A stretch of DNA of 64,000 nucleotides from Zeus faber. Its lineage: Eukaryota > Chordata > Actinopteri > Zeiformes > Zeidae. Shown here piece after piece: positions 11,890 through 23,109 of the stretch (position 1 is the stretch's first letter; each line of letters starts with the position of its first letter). The notes under the pieces were generated by a model, which had not been told where the DNA came from, did not search any database, and worked only from the letters and a program-made list of their open reading frames with translations. A program made the translations under genes and the position numbers. The stretch lies in the NCBI GenBank assembly GCA_960531495.1, contig OY482854.1, positions 8,227,259 through 8,291,258 of the forward strand, in the 5' to 3' direction.

Positions 11890-12204
11890 TTTTAATCAGA
11901 TTCTTATTGAACGCATCAATCGTGTGATTAGCAGTTTAGATGACAGTAGTCCAGTTCCCTTGCAAGCTCTGAGAAATTCAGTTCTGCTGTTGCATCTAGG
12001 AACTGATTTTGAGTTTATTTTATGTTCCTGGTTGCAATAAACATTTGCATGGTGTCAATGTTTAACCCTCTGGTCACAACCAGGTCAAGTGTGTGACCAT
12101 GTTCATGCGTAGCCTCAGTGACATGTTGCGTGAGTTCAAAATTGTCCAGTAGTTTGATGAATTCCATGGCCTTGGGATCAGCCCTGTTGTTATTGAGGAT
12201 GTTA
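11890..12204 (-). pseudogene. Probable LINE endonuclease fragment
   Basis: The minus strand resembles the part of L2-type endonuclease ORFs downstream of the GDFN block, but no catalytic motif can be read with certainty. The sequence is AT/GC balanced and has stops in all frames. It borders a CT-rich LTR-like repeat at 12205. The assignment is by overall resemblance only. Confidence 0.3.
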
Positions 12205-12425
12205 ATAGTGATCAGTCACAACTGCCGGGATCCGTCCCTGCTCTTTCTTGTTATTGGTCTCTGTCTCCCTCTGACGCTCTCTGGCTCCCTCTCTCTGTCT
12301 AGGTCGCTCTGTCTATCTCTAGCTCCCTCTGTCTGTCTCTTGGTCCCTATGTTCCTCTCTAGCTCCCTTTGTCCGTCTCTGGTTTCACATTTCTGCCACT
12401 GCACACCTGTCCCCAGTCAGCAATC
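12205..12425 (-). repeat. CT-rich LTR-like dispersed repeat, copy 1
   Basis: On the plus strand it is rich in ctctgtctccctctg-type words and ends in gcacacctgtccccagt. The reverse complement matches 21600-21760 and 37690-37800, which carry agggagctagaga words and ggggacaggtgtgca. All three share the order of blocks, so this is one dispersed family rather than simple low complexity. Confidence 0.6.
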
Positions 12426-12429
12426 TCAC

Positions 12430-12740
12430 GTAGAAGAAAATGTGATTCATCAGACCAGGCCACCTTCTTCCGTTGGTCCAGTTCTTAGGCTCACATGCCC
12501 ATTGTAGGGGCTTTCGGCATTGGACAGGTGTCTGCCTGTGGACTCTGACCACTCTACGAGCACCACACGCAGCAAGCTGCAATGCACTCTGTGTTCTGAC
12601 ACCTCTTTGTCATTGCCAGCATTAACTTTTTCGGCAAGTATGCTAGAGTAGCCACTTTTATGGCATCAGACCAGACGGGCTAGCCTTCACTCTCTATGTG
12701 CATCAATGACCCCCCATGACCATGTTGTGAGTTCACCGGT
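12430..12740. mobile_element. DNA-transposon remnant (Tc1/mariner-like), copy 1
   Basis: From 12450 the sequence carries a diagnostic dispersed fish repeat. The block gcattaactttttcggcaag and the block accagacgggctag recur at 39780-39850 as gcattaacttattcagcaat and accagacgggctag. On the minus strand, 12500-12430 reads NWTNGRRWPGLMNH, resembling a Tc1-type transposase segment. Frames are broken and no inverted repeat is seen here. Confidence 0.45.
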
Positions 12741-13848
12741 TGTCCTTCCTTGGCTGATGAGTGTATATCTCACTTTTAAAAACAATTCCCCTACCCCCTC
12801 CAGCTCAAAAGGGAATTGTTCGTGTCCGGCTCAAAATTGCGTTACCATTAATTGCTGCAGTTATGAAACTTTTGCTTCTGACAGCTTCAGTTGGGATATC
12901 ATTTTAACTATCCCGGCAGCCTCTTTCCGCCTCTCTCTCACTTTGGCACCACTATTCTGACTGTATAACTGTCTTGATGTTTCTCTCCGTCTGTCTCTGT
13001 CTCCCTTCTTCTTTTTACACCTGAAGAAGAGATGTTAGGCCTTCATGTGTCATTTGAATCTCATTGGAGCCACTAATAAATATCACTTTTGTAGAACTGA
13101 GTTTATCGCCGCCTAAAGCGCCGTCAGAATCAGACGCACTTTCTCACTTGTCAAAAAATGACTGCCTTCAGGAGAAGTATTTCTTGTGCATCTTTATTCT
13201 CTCGCTATTTAAATGTTCTTCCTTTTCAGAGCAATATGTGTCGAAGGAGTAAAGAGCAGCCAAACTTAATTTGTGGCGTCCCCAGAGGACAGACTGGTAG
13301 TTTGGGAGACATAAATAATGAGATATAAACATTACATAAAAATCTGCTTGAGAGTATGCATAATGCAACTACATTTGATGGTCAAATGAAATGATTGTAT
13401 ATGATATTTTCTAACAAAATAATGAAATAAAACAACAATAATAATGACTAAATAAACTAACGGATTACAATTTCAAACTTTTACTTCAGCTGATTAATAG
13501 CTTAACCAAGCGACACCATTCCTTTTGGGTACTAAGTTCAGAAGGATGGCATTCTACTTAAATTATGAATAATGATTCGAGTGAAGTGAACTGAATGACA
13601 GCTGTTATTCAACTGGAACCACTATGGAACGTCTACCTATGAGAATATATCTCGTTGAAATACAATAAACTCTACAAATAACAAATATTTAACAACTAAT
13701 AACAACTACTTAAGTATATGCGTAGTAATTGCTATAGAATTTATGGCAATATCCTCTCCATCTGCACAAAAAAACTAAAAGGGAAAGTTTCCCCATCATA
13801 GCAAATGCTATAATAGAAATGCTATAGAAAAAATAATAATAATATTAT
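12741..13848. other. No gene seen
   Basis: Mostly AT-rich sequence with a few polypyrimidine tracts (12930-13010). Short open frames lack recognisable motifs and none continues across the region. I see no repeat shared with other parts of the window. Confidence 0.5.
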
Positions 13849-15000
<1,152 letters not shown>

Positions 15001-15154
15001 GAGCAATAATATTTTCCGGGGTTTTGAAAAACGCAGCATGAGCAGCCCTGGCTCAAGCTCTAGATGTCATACTCGCAAGTGGCTGGAGAGGAATGAGTTT
15101 GGAAAGACGAAGCTTAGGCTTATTTAACTTCAGATGATGATGTCACAAAGTGGC

Positions 15155-15451
15155 TAGTTCCTGAAACTAATCAAATTACAGAGTTTTTCAATAATTCCTG
15201 CTCCAAATGTTTATCGATATTGCTCAAACTGTAAGGACAAGACATTTGAAATGTCTCGGTTCAAACGAGACGTCAACCATGTCTGTGTGTTCTGCAGTTA
15301 TCGTGTTTCAGATACTTTTAGCCCAAAAACGCAAAAAAAAAAGAAGGCAAGCAAAAACAATAGGGAATCGGCCAGGCAGGCTGGACCCCGAAAAATAATG
15401 ATAATAATATTTTGCATCAAACAAACTATTATTATTGATATTAATACATAA
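15155..15451 (+). other. Open frame with zinc-ribbon-like cysteines, unknown
   Basis: The frame is open from the stop at about 15152 to about 15451. It contains two CxxC pairs 17 residues apart: CSNC in NVYRYCSNCKDKTFEM, then CVFC in DVNHVCVFCSYRVSDTF. A lysine-rich tail follows. The spacing is that of a zinc ribbon. Just upstream (15000-15125) another frame has a serine-rich, basic stretch. I do not recognise the protein. It adjoins Helitron-like copy D, so a captured host exon, an old processed pseudogene or chance are all possible. Confidence 0.25.
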
Positions 15452-16010
15452 GACATTCTGGAAAGATATCTTCACTGGCAGGTTGATATTTATTTACAGC
15501 TGCTGTGCCAACCTCCAAAAGAAGATAAAAAAAAAAAAGGCGAAAAACAATTTCCCAATGCTTCTTTAACAAACAGTAACATCCAACTTTCATTTACTGA
15601 TTTCCACCTAAAATGAGTGAAGAAAGAAATGTGTTACTGTTGCTGGTTGGTCTATAGTTTGCACCCTCGTTCCGAAGGGTAAGCGCGGACATCCAACTAG
15701 GACACGTCCTTCCGTCTCCATGTACCTGACGACTTCAAAAGAAGAAAAAATGTGATGAGTCAGGAAACTGCGCCTGAAAAGTAATTGGGGAAGGCCCTGG
15801 CTCCAACCAGTAATTTTTCATGTACGACTGAGTAGACAGCCTAAATATTATAGGTATTTTAATGGAAAAATGTAACTTTTTGCATCTTCGTCTTTTCTAA
15901 TGTCAGCTCGGGTGACTGGCCCTGTTCTTCAAATGCAACAGAGGAACTGAAACATTTTTCTATGACAGGTGTCTGCTATTCCTGTTCCCCAACTACGAAC
16001 ATTCTTTTGT
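15452..16010. other. No gene seen
   Basis: AT-rich sequence with a poly(A)-like run at 15527-15537. No motif, repeat boundary or extended frame was found. Confidence 0.45.
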
Positions 16011-16400
16011 GATTTGTGCTGTCAGCATGCTGGGTACAGAGTATTTGCATGCTATAGCATCTAGGGCAGAGCTAATCTGCAAGTGGAGTTCAACTTCTCA
16101 ACCTGCAATACCACTTTTTCTTTATTCTTCAATCATCTAGTTAATTAAGTCTTTGAGTGTACAGGACTTGTCCCAATTTGTTCTGGTGTATGAGGTCGTA
16201 ATTATATCGTAGCACCTCCAAGCAGTGGAAAAGGTCCCGAAGCCACCCCTGAGGCCCACAGCCGTATAGACACCCCACGACAGCAGGAAAGCCCCGACCA
16301 CCCTGCCCTGCACCCACAAAAGACTGCCCCAGCCCCCTGAGAAGACGAAAGCCCACGGACTAGTTGGCGGGCAAAGTTGTCCTGTGTCACATTCACTGAA
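16011..16400 (-). mobile_element. L1-type LINE 3' end, copy b
   Basis: Begins with gtgctgtcagcatgctggg as in the other copies. It continues to about 16140, then jumps to the GC-rich block that in copy d lies beyond the GT run (ggtcccgaagccaccc here, ggccccgaagccccc at 47597). The segment corresponding to 47070-47520 is missing, so this copy has an internal deletion. Confidence 0.55.
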
Positions 16401-16984
16401 TTAGCTTCTCCAGACAAGCTCATTGTTTTACCTACCAAGAAGTTCCCTCTCTTGCCATCTCCAACACTCCCGGGACTGACTCATTGTAACTCTGTTGTCC
16501 CGCTGCCGAGCGGTCAATCTTTCAGCCTCTGCCTGCCACATCACTAGCCAGAAGACCCCACCTGGTTATTCTGCCAGGATGTTTAAATCCTGGTGTGGTT
16601 CAGCCCTGCCGGCTCAGAATGGTTTTTTTTCCGCAAGCCACCAACACAGCAGTTTCACCTCCATTCTCTGATCAGGTTCATAAGGCTAACAGACTGGTAG
16701 CCCCTCCAGGTTAGCTCTCGTCCACACCTGACACTGCGGTGACAACGCAAGTTTTATGCTCGCCCTTTGTGCTACCCCTCTTCATCCACCACTGTACTCC
16801 ACCTCAGATATTCATAATCTCAATAATAAACTTGTTCTCACCGCGTGTACATTCTCAAAGAAACTGGAATAGTTTGCAGAGGCTATCCTTCACACAATGG
16901 CTCTGCCCGTATGTTTACTGACAAATTACGTCCCTAAACTTCATCCCATCCCTGTGGACTTGTATCCCGACTTGTAACTTCCTC

Positions 16985-17474
16985 ATCACATCATCACAAA
17001 AAACAACACGTGAATCTCACCAACCTTTGTCTCCTTCCTCAGTCGTCACAACCTATCACAAAGCAACACTAACTCAATATTCGCTCACTCAACAATAAAA
17101 GCCTCATTCTGAATGAATTTATAACTGACACCAACCTAGCTTTCCTCTTCCTCACTGAAACCTAGCACAAACCCCTGGACTATTGCTCAATAAACTAGAC
17201 CAAATAAACCACTCCCATAGGATTCACATACAATGATGCCAAGACCTTGCCTTCAAGCTCTCTGGTCCCACTCCTTTGGTCACTGTCGTTTTCCACCTCC
17301 TCACCCCCCATCGCAAGCCAGACCCTTCCTTTCTCTCTGACTTCTCTGATTTTCTCACCTAGCTATGTGCCATATAACCTTCCACTCACCTACTTGGTTA
17401 TTTTAATATCCACATTTATGACACTGACTTAAAAATTTGCCATAGAATACCTGGATCTGCTACAATGCTTCAAA
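16985..17474 (+). pseudogene. L2 endonuclease, N-terminal part
   Basis: The plus strand reads as an L2 endonuclease with several stops. Readable blocks are the part ending in TDTNLAFLFLTET, the block ending HKPLDY, and PLVTVVFHLLTPHRKPDPSF, then a weakened GDFN-like block GYFNIHIYDTD near 17400. A glycine-rich stretch normally found between the second and third blocks is absent. The same absence is seen in the fragment at 37909-38268, showing that the two share an immediate ancestor. The piece ends exactly where the inverted-repeat element begins. Confidence 0.7.
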
Positions 17475-18038
17475 TGTGTTCCCCAACGCAGCAAAACCCA
17501 CTATGTTGCAAAAAAGCTTTCTCGAAGGAAAATAATATTTTTTCCAGATCCGTGTTCCTTTGTGTTTTTTTAATCACTCACTGTATTTTCAAAGCCAATT
17601 TTGATTTATAAATAATAGATAAATGTTAAACCGTCAAGTTAAATATTCCTGTTACATTACATGGGAAAACACAGTTCACTTACAGAGCAGTGAACAGGGC
17701 TGAACAATGCCGATCGATCGTTTCCTATAAAGCGACCATCCAGGTGAAAATTATTCCTCCATATTCCATGTGATGTGAAGTCACAATGTTAAACCATTTT
17801 GATAGAGTTCAACCTTTAAATCTTACTCGTTTTACACACACCTGGATATATTCATGTGTAGGTGGTGTATACCAACGAAGAAGAAAAGCTGATGTCACTT
17901 CCATAACCAGAAGACAAAGATACTCCCGATTAATTTGTCTGTGAAACTTTCATCTCTGTGTTGTTATGGATTATGAGAAGCAGGTGGCGGAAGCTCTAAA
18001 TCATGTTACGGACCTTAATCCGACAGATCCAAGTCAGT

Positions 18039-18252
18039 GTAAGCAATACATTACATTTAGCAGACGCTTTTATCCAAAGCGACTTACAATTGTTCAATCA
18101 CCGACGGACGCAGCCATCAGGCGCAATTAGGGGTTAAGTGTCTTGCTCAAGGACACTACAGCATGCTAGCAGGAGGAGCCTGGGATCAAACCAGCAACCT
18201 TTAGATCACTAGACCACCAGCTATACCGCCTGAGCTACCATCCCCGTAAGCA
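18039..18252 (-). mobile_element. tRNA-derived SINE with target-site duplication
   Basis: On the minus strand the head is tRNA-like: an A-box-like tagctcaggcggtatagc and a B-box-like ggttgctggtttgatccc. A body follows, ending in ggataaaagcgtctgctaaa and a short TGTAATG-type tail. The element is flanked by the 7-base direct repeat gtaagca (18039-18045 and 18246-18252), direct evidence of retroposition. Removing it rejoins the acidic ORF of the host inverted-repeat element. Sister copies are at 19581 and 35051. Confidence 0.85.
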
Positions 18253-18783
18253 GCATGTTATGGAATTCATTTACCACGATGATAGTCAGTTCTCCCACAG
18301 CGATGCTGAATCTGATATTGGCATTATCCCGGACTTGAACATTTCAAACAGTGGATTTCAACCTGAATGTGATGATGAAATGGAATATTTTTGAAAACGC
18401 CTGTTGTTGTTGTTACAACAGTAGAAGTTGATGACATGATGAAGTCCATTGAGGTTGGTGATGCAGATTATAAGTAGCAATGGACTAGATTCTCAAGTTT
18501 ATTTGCAAATGCAGCCAAGGGCGAAAAGAAAATGAAAAGAGGCAGCCCCAAACAGGCTCTCAGAGTGTGGCTGGGCTAGGGTTGGGGTTAGCTCAAATAA
18601 TAACTCCAAGAACTTTAAAGAACTTTGGCATACGCACATCAATATATTAAATGGCACACTTTGTTGATATACAAATCTTATATATATGATATATGATATA
18701 CTAATATTATTGACAGACCGTATATTTTGTTGTGTTCTCCGCACTTTTAAACTCCCAAATAATTTCACTTTTATTAAACATGT

Positions 18784-19043
18784 TGTGGTGGATGGGGTTG
18801 CTTAAGTAGCCACACCTGATGCTTGTTTGTTGGGCTAACGAGCATGAAGTTTAAAATCCCCATCCACACACTCGGTCAGGATGGGAGCCCTGTGTCAGGA
18901 CATGTTCCATCTGCTCCTGGCTAATTCCACCTAGCTTCATCTCTACAATAAACTGGTGTTATCAACCCTCCATTATCTGTGTCTCTGTGCCAGAGGTCTC
19001 TGAAAACGCCACTTCGTTGGTGTGTGGTGGCGAATCTGCCACA
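18784..19043 (+). mobile_element. Solo LTR with 5-bp target-site duplication
   Basis: A 260-base LTR starts TGTGGTGGATGG and ends TCTGCCACA. It is flanked by the 5-base direct repeat CATGT (18779-18783 and 19044-19048). The polyadenylation signal aataaa lies in ctacaataaactggtgtt (about 18945). The undisturbed sequence acatgtatattct is present in copy 2 of the host element at about 39229. The same LTR family forms the miniature element at 58348-59013 and the solo LTR at 50195-50680. A solo LTR arises by recombination between the two LTRs of a full element. Confidence 0.9.
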
Positions 19044-19452
19044 CATGTATATTCTCACTGTTAAATAAAAGCTTTTTTAAAAACAAAGATGTGTGTCTAT
19101 GCCGCTGGTCAAGATTCCCTCAAAATACAAGAACAATGCAGAGATTGCCCCATTCATCAGGGTGTCAAGTTTCCATTCAAAAGGGTGGCAAGTGGCCATT
19201 TGGCAAGTAGCCATGTGACTCTGTTGGTCCTCCATTCCACTCGCCGGCTGAATTAAGCCTAGTTTGTGAAAACTTTGAGGGTGATTATCTCAGAAACACA
19301 GTTTGCTGCACCCTCATCATTAACAAGCCATAGCTTTAAAATATTTGCTCAATTCGCACAAGTGACACCTTGTTTAAAAACTCTGATTCTTACCTTTCAA
19401 ATGCCATAAAAACAAGTCAAACGGCACCAAATTAAATCTGTTGTGGGTCACA

Positions 19453-19577
19453 TTTACACAACACATAAACTTCCCCACCCACAGCCATCGCCACATCCTG
19501 GATTTGATCTGCTCCACTGGTCTCACAATTCATAAACTCTCCACCCTCAACCTCAACTCTGACCACCTGACATTCAC
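19453..19577 (+). pseudogene. L2 endonuclease, middle part
   Basis: Continues the L2 frame after the inverted-repeat element: INFPTHSHRHILDLICSTG, then STLNLNSDHLTFTI with the catalytic SDH triplet. A SINE interrupts it at 19575-19580 and the frame resumes at 19784 with MDIDTPISIPK. Confidence 0.8.
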
Positions 19578-19783
19578 TATTTACATTTAGCAGACGCTTT
19601 TATCCAAAGCGACTTACAATTGTTCAAACACCGACGGACGCAGCCATCAGGAGCAATTAGGGGTTAAGCGTCTTGCTCAAGGACACTACAGCATGCTAGC
19701 AGGAGGAGCCTGGGATTGAACCAGCAACCTTTAGATCACTAGACCACCAGCTCTACCGCCTGAGCTACCATCCCCAGCACTAT
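19575..19783 (-). mobile_element. tRNA-derived SINE inserted in L2
   Basis: Same family and orientation as the copy at 18039. The minus-strand head has gtagctcaggcggtagagc and ggttgctggttcaatccc. The 6-base direct repeat cactat is at 19575-19580 and 19778-19783. The insertion falls just after the SDH triplet of the L2 endonuclease. It lies about 1.5 kb from the sister copy. Confidence 0.85.
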
Positions 19784-20957
19784 GGACATTGACACCCCTA
19801 TCTCCATCCCAAAAGATAAATTAAAAATATCCTTCAGAATTCTTAAATGCCCAACTCAACTCTTTCAGCCTCCCTTGCCAGTAAAATGTTTTCCTCCTCT
19901 CCCTCTGATAATCACTCCGATCTTGTTAACTATTTTAATGCCACACTCTCCTCTTGTCTTGGTCAGCTGGCTCTCATTTAAACCAAAAAAGGCTCATTCA
20001 CACACTCAGCTCCCTGTTACACTCCTGAACTCCTCCAAATGAAATCCTGTAAACAGCAGTATAAAAGACTGCAAGAAAACTGGTTTAACAGTGCATCTCC
20101 AAGCGGACACAGATCACATACAACAATACAAAGATGCTGTAATCATTGCCCGGTCCACCTACCACTCGCTCTCATACACTCTGACTCCATCAACTCCAAG
20201 GCTCTCTTTTCGACAGTAAACAAACGTCACACCTCCAAATATTCAATTTATACCATCTCCAGCAACCCTACCACCTCTTCGTTCTCTGTACCTTCCCACC
20301 TGTTTTACCCCCTTTACCATTCAGCCCCTGTATCAGTTCTCCCCTGTGTCCTCAATGGCGCTGTCCAACTTCATGGTAGGAACAAAAAGCTCCACTTGTG
20401 TCCTGGATCCCATCCCATTTAATCTGATTAATCTCCTCACTCATCACAAAAATCTATAACCCCTCCTTCAGCTCTGGCTCTGTCCCCTTCACACTCAAAT
20501 TGGCAGCTGTCACCCCCATCCTCAAAAGACCTCGACTCAACCCTGTTTTCATTAGCAATTTCTGGCCCATGTTATTACCTCCCAACTCAAAGCCCACCTC
20601 ATCTCCAACAACCTGTTCGAACCATTTCAATCCAAATTCCGCTTGCAGCACAGCACAGAAACAGCCCTCCTCAAAGTCACCAACATTCTTCACCTCTCCT
20701 CAGACTCTGGTCACCTAAGAATTCTCATCCTCACGGCAACATTCGACACCATCAACAACACCCTTCTTCTTCCCTGCCTCAAATTGTCCCTTAACATCGC
20801 CAGTACTGCCCTCTCACAATCAGACAACAGTTCATAAACATCTACAACTGCACCTCTCCCACTGCTTCTCTGTCCCAAGGCGTACCTCAGGGTTTGGTTC
20901 GTTGGTCCTCCACTTTTTATCAATTACATGCTCCCCCTTGGTGACATCATACGTCGT
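19784..20957 (+). pseudogene. L2 endonuclease end and RT N-terminal region
   Basis: The frame reads onward from the SINE with frameshifts. Blocks are the linker MKSCKQQYKRLQ (about 20039), VHLPLALIHSDSINSKALFSTVN (about 20155-20225), and the RT start TLKLAAVTPILKRPRLNPVFIS (about 20490-20560). FEPFQSKFRLQHSTET lies near 20620, and a motif-A-like ATFDTINNT at about 20740. A motif-B-like GVPQG block is at 20880-20895. The copy is then cut by an LTR piece at 20958. The YADD motif C is not present. Confidence 0.7.
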
Positions 20958-21094
20958 TGTGGTGTGGGGATGGTGTGGTTGAACAGCCACACCTGACCTA
21001 GATCTAGGTAATTAGGGACCCGGGTCAGAGTGGTTGCATACCTGTTGCTCGTTGGTTGGTCTAACGAGCAACAGGTAAAAACCCCCATCCTAAA
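20958..21094 (+). mobile_element. LTR fragment (5' half)
   Basis: Starts TGTGGTGTGGGGATGG and continues agccacacctga, the 5' half of the LTR family seen whole at 18784 and split at 50195-50680 (reverse complement tgtggtgtggggatgc). The 3' half with the polyadenylation signal is not found downstream. Instead an L1-type tail follows directly. Confidence 0.65.
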
Positions 21095-21276
21095 AGTCAT
21101 CCACAGGACACAGTTATTGCAGCAGTTCTTGATGATTAAAGAATTAATCAAGAGTTGCATTGCAGGTTGAGAACTTAAACTCCACCTTCAGACTAACTCT
21201 GTCCTAGATGCAATGGTGTACATAAACTCTGTGTTGTATGCCCAGCATGCTGACAACACAGGTTAAAAAAAAACGT
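21095..21276 (+). mobile_element. 5'-truncated L1-type LINE 3' end, copy c
   Basis: From gtcatccacaggacac to gcccagcatgctgacaacac, followed by an A-rich tail (about 21264-21272). It is the plus-strand version of copies a, b and d, only about 170 bases long. Severe 5' truncation with an A tail is the usual outcome of L1 insertion. It lies in or next to the LTR fragment. Confidence 0.65.
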
Positions 21277-21299
21277 AGAAGATTAGATATCACACACAC

Positions 21300-23100
21300 C
21301 ACAATACATACTTCAAATGTTAGGGATGTGGTCAGGTGAACCCAAAAGCTGGACACACACGGTTTAAGGAGTTTATACACAGGATTAATGTGTAGACAGA
21401 AAGGGAATCAGGAACGAGCAAAAGAAGGGGGATCAGGACAGGCATGGATTAGTGACCAGGATGGAAGGGAATCACAAACAGGCAGGGACTCAAGAACCAG
21501 GAACTGGCAGGGAATTGGGGCCAAGGGGCTGGCAGGGAATCGGGGCCCAGGGAATGGGATCAGGTTAAATACCAAAGGAGTGACGAGGAAGGTGAAGACA
21601 GGTTGGGAGATTTCTAACTGGGGACAGGTGTGCATGAACACGGATGTGATGCCTGACAGACAGAGGGAGCTAGAGATGGGCATAGGGACCATGAGACAAA
21701 CAGAGCTAGAGAGGGCTAGAGGGAGACAGAGACAGATAGACCTATAGCAAACAGGGGGAGCCAGAGAGGGACCGAGGGAACTAGAAAAAGGAGTAGGCGC
21801 CCCTCAGGTGGACCGCAGCTGGAATTCTGCCCAGGGCAACAGGGCAGTCAGGGCTCGGGACTGTAACGGGTTAAACCAAGGTAGAGGCAGCTGACGGCTC
21901 GGGGACTGGAATGGACTGGACCTTGGGGAGAGGCTGCCTACGACTCAGGGACTGAAACAAGCCGGGCCTCGGGAGAGGCGGTCAGAAGCCTTGGGACTGG
22001 AACGGGCTGGACCTCGGCAGAGGCAGCCGACAACTTGAGGACTGGAACGGGCTGAGCCTTCACAGAGGCAGCCGACGACTTGCAGACTGGAAGGGGCTGG
22101 ACCCTAGGAGAGGCAGCCGACGACTCGGGGAGTGGGATTTGCTTGACCTCGGGAGAGGCAGCCAAAGACTCGGGGACTGGTACGGGCTGGACCTCGGGAG
22201 AGGCAGCCAACGACTCTGGGACAGTGACGGGCTGGACCTCGAGAGAGGCAGCCAACAACTCTGGGACTGGGATGGGCTGGACCTCGCGAGAGGCAGATGG
22301 CGACTCGGGTACAGGGACGGGTTGGACCTCGCGAGAGGCAGCCGACGCCTCAGGGACTGGGATGGGCTGGACCTCGGAAGAGGCCGCTGACAACTCTGGG
22401 ACTCTGACATGCTGGACCACGGGAGAGGAAGCCGATGACTTGGGGGCAGGAATGGGCTGGACCTCGGGAGAGATAGCCAACAGCTCAGGGACTGGAACAG
22501 GCTAAACCTCGAGAGAGGAAGCCGACAGCTCGGGGACTGGAACGGGTTGGACCAAGGGAGAGGCAGCTGACGGCTCGGGGACAGGAACAGGCTGGATCTT
22601 GAGAGAAGCAGCCGACAACTCGCGGACTGGAAGGGGCTGGACCTCAGGAGAGGCAGCCAACCACTCTGGGACAGTGACGGGCTGGACCTTGAGAGAGGCA
22701 GCCAACAACTCGGGGACTGGGATGGGCTGAAAGGGTAGGTGGAGACGGGGGGAGATTGTAATTTCCACCAGTTGAATGCTAACATCCTGCAGAAGTCAAG
22801 ATCCTGTTCCAAGGAGATTGGGAGTAGCCGGAGAAAAGCGGGCTCCTCCCATTCCAACACCTCCTTCGACCGACAGTCCACCACCTGGCAGCAGAAAGGA
22901 AAGGGGGGCAACAGAGACACGGGAGCGCTGGGTGGTGGATACTGGGGAGCCCTGTGCCGCGGAGAATGGGAAGCGCCGGGGAGTGCCGGGTCGTGGAGAC
23001 TGGGAGGCCAGGACAATGCACTGGGTTAGTTGATCTTACCCTGGTTATTGATCTTTTACTAATTCGGGGAGTTGATACTGGCAACGTAGTGGTTTCCCCA
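21300..23100 (-). mobile_element. LTR-like unit carrying a 45-bp minisatellite
   Basis: The left part (21370-21780, aggaatcagg/agggaatcgg words, ggggacaggtgtgca) is the dispersed repeat family of 12205 and 37490. The middle is the 45-bp minisatellite. The right part (22740-23020) is GC-rich and, on the minus strand, open in one frame with REVL-like text (VVDCRSKEVLEWEEPAF). Similar composite units occur in fish genomes, but no retroelement enzyme is encoded here, so its class is unknown. Confidence 0.4.
21895..22735 (-). repeat. 45-bp coding-phase minisatellite (about 19 units)
   Basis: Units of 45 bases repeat about 19 times, for example ggactggaacgggctggacc followed by tcggcagaggcagccgaca. 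On the minus strand each unit encodes 15 residues of the pattern EVQPVPVPESLAASP. The frame runs from 22768 to 21938 with a single stop at 22500-22502. Unit lengths stay a multiple of three across almost the whole array although units differ at many positions. That suggests past selection for coding or recent homogenisation. No start codon with good context or flanking domain identifies the protein. Confidence 0.8.
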
Positions 23101-23109
23101 CTACCTTTG

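Larger units (their letters stand above)
17475..19452 (+). mobile_element. Terminal-inverted-repeat element, copy 1 (piggyBac-like?)
   Basis: The left end is tgtgttccccaacgcagc and the right end, reverse complemented, is TGTGACCCACAACAG. The second copy at 38269 starts TGTGACCCACCACAGC. Both ends abut L2 endonuclease sequence that is continuous when the element is removed. The interior has a short acidic ORF start, MDYEKQVAEALNHVTDLN (about 17967), and DSQFSHSDAESDIG after the SINE. In copy 2 a CxxC-rich end ([10 protein letters not shown]) is seen. An acidic N-terminus with a cysteine-rich C-terminus fits piggyBac transposases, but the catalytic core is missing, so the superfamily is uncertain. 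It hosts a SINE and a solo LTR. Confidence 0.5.

Noticed and set aside
18039..18252. Functional tRNA gene
   Set aside because: Only A- and B-box-like words; no cloverleaf, and the body, tail and target duplication show a SINE.
20962..21276. A complete solo LTR ending in gacaacaca
   Set aside because: The 3' half is the L1-type tail found at three other places with an A-rich end, so this is an LTR fragment plus a LINE end.
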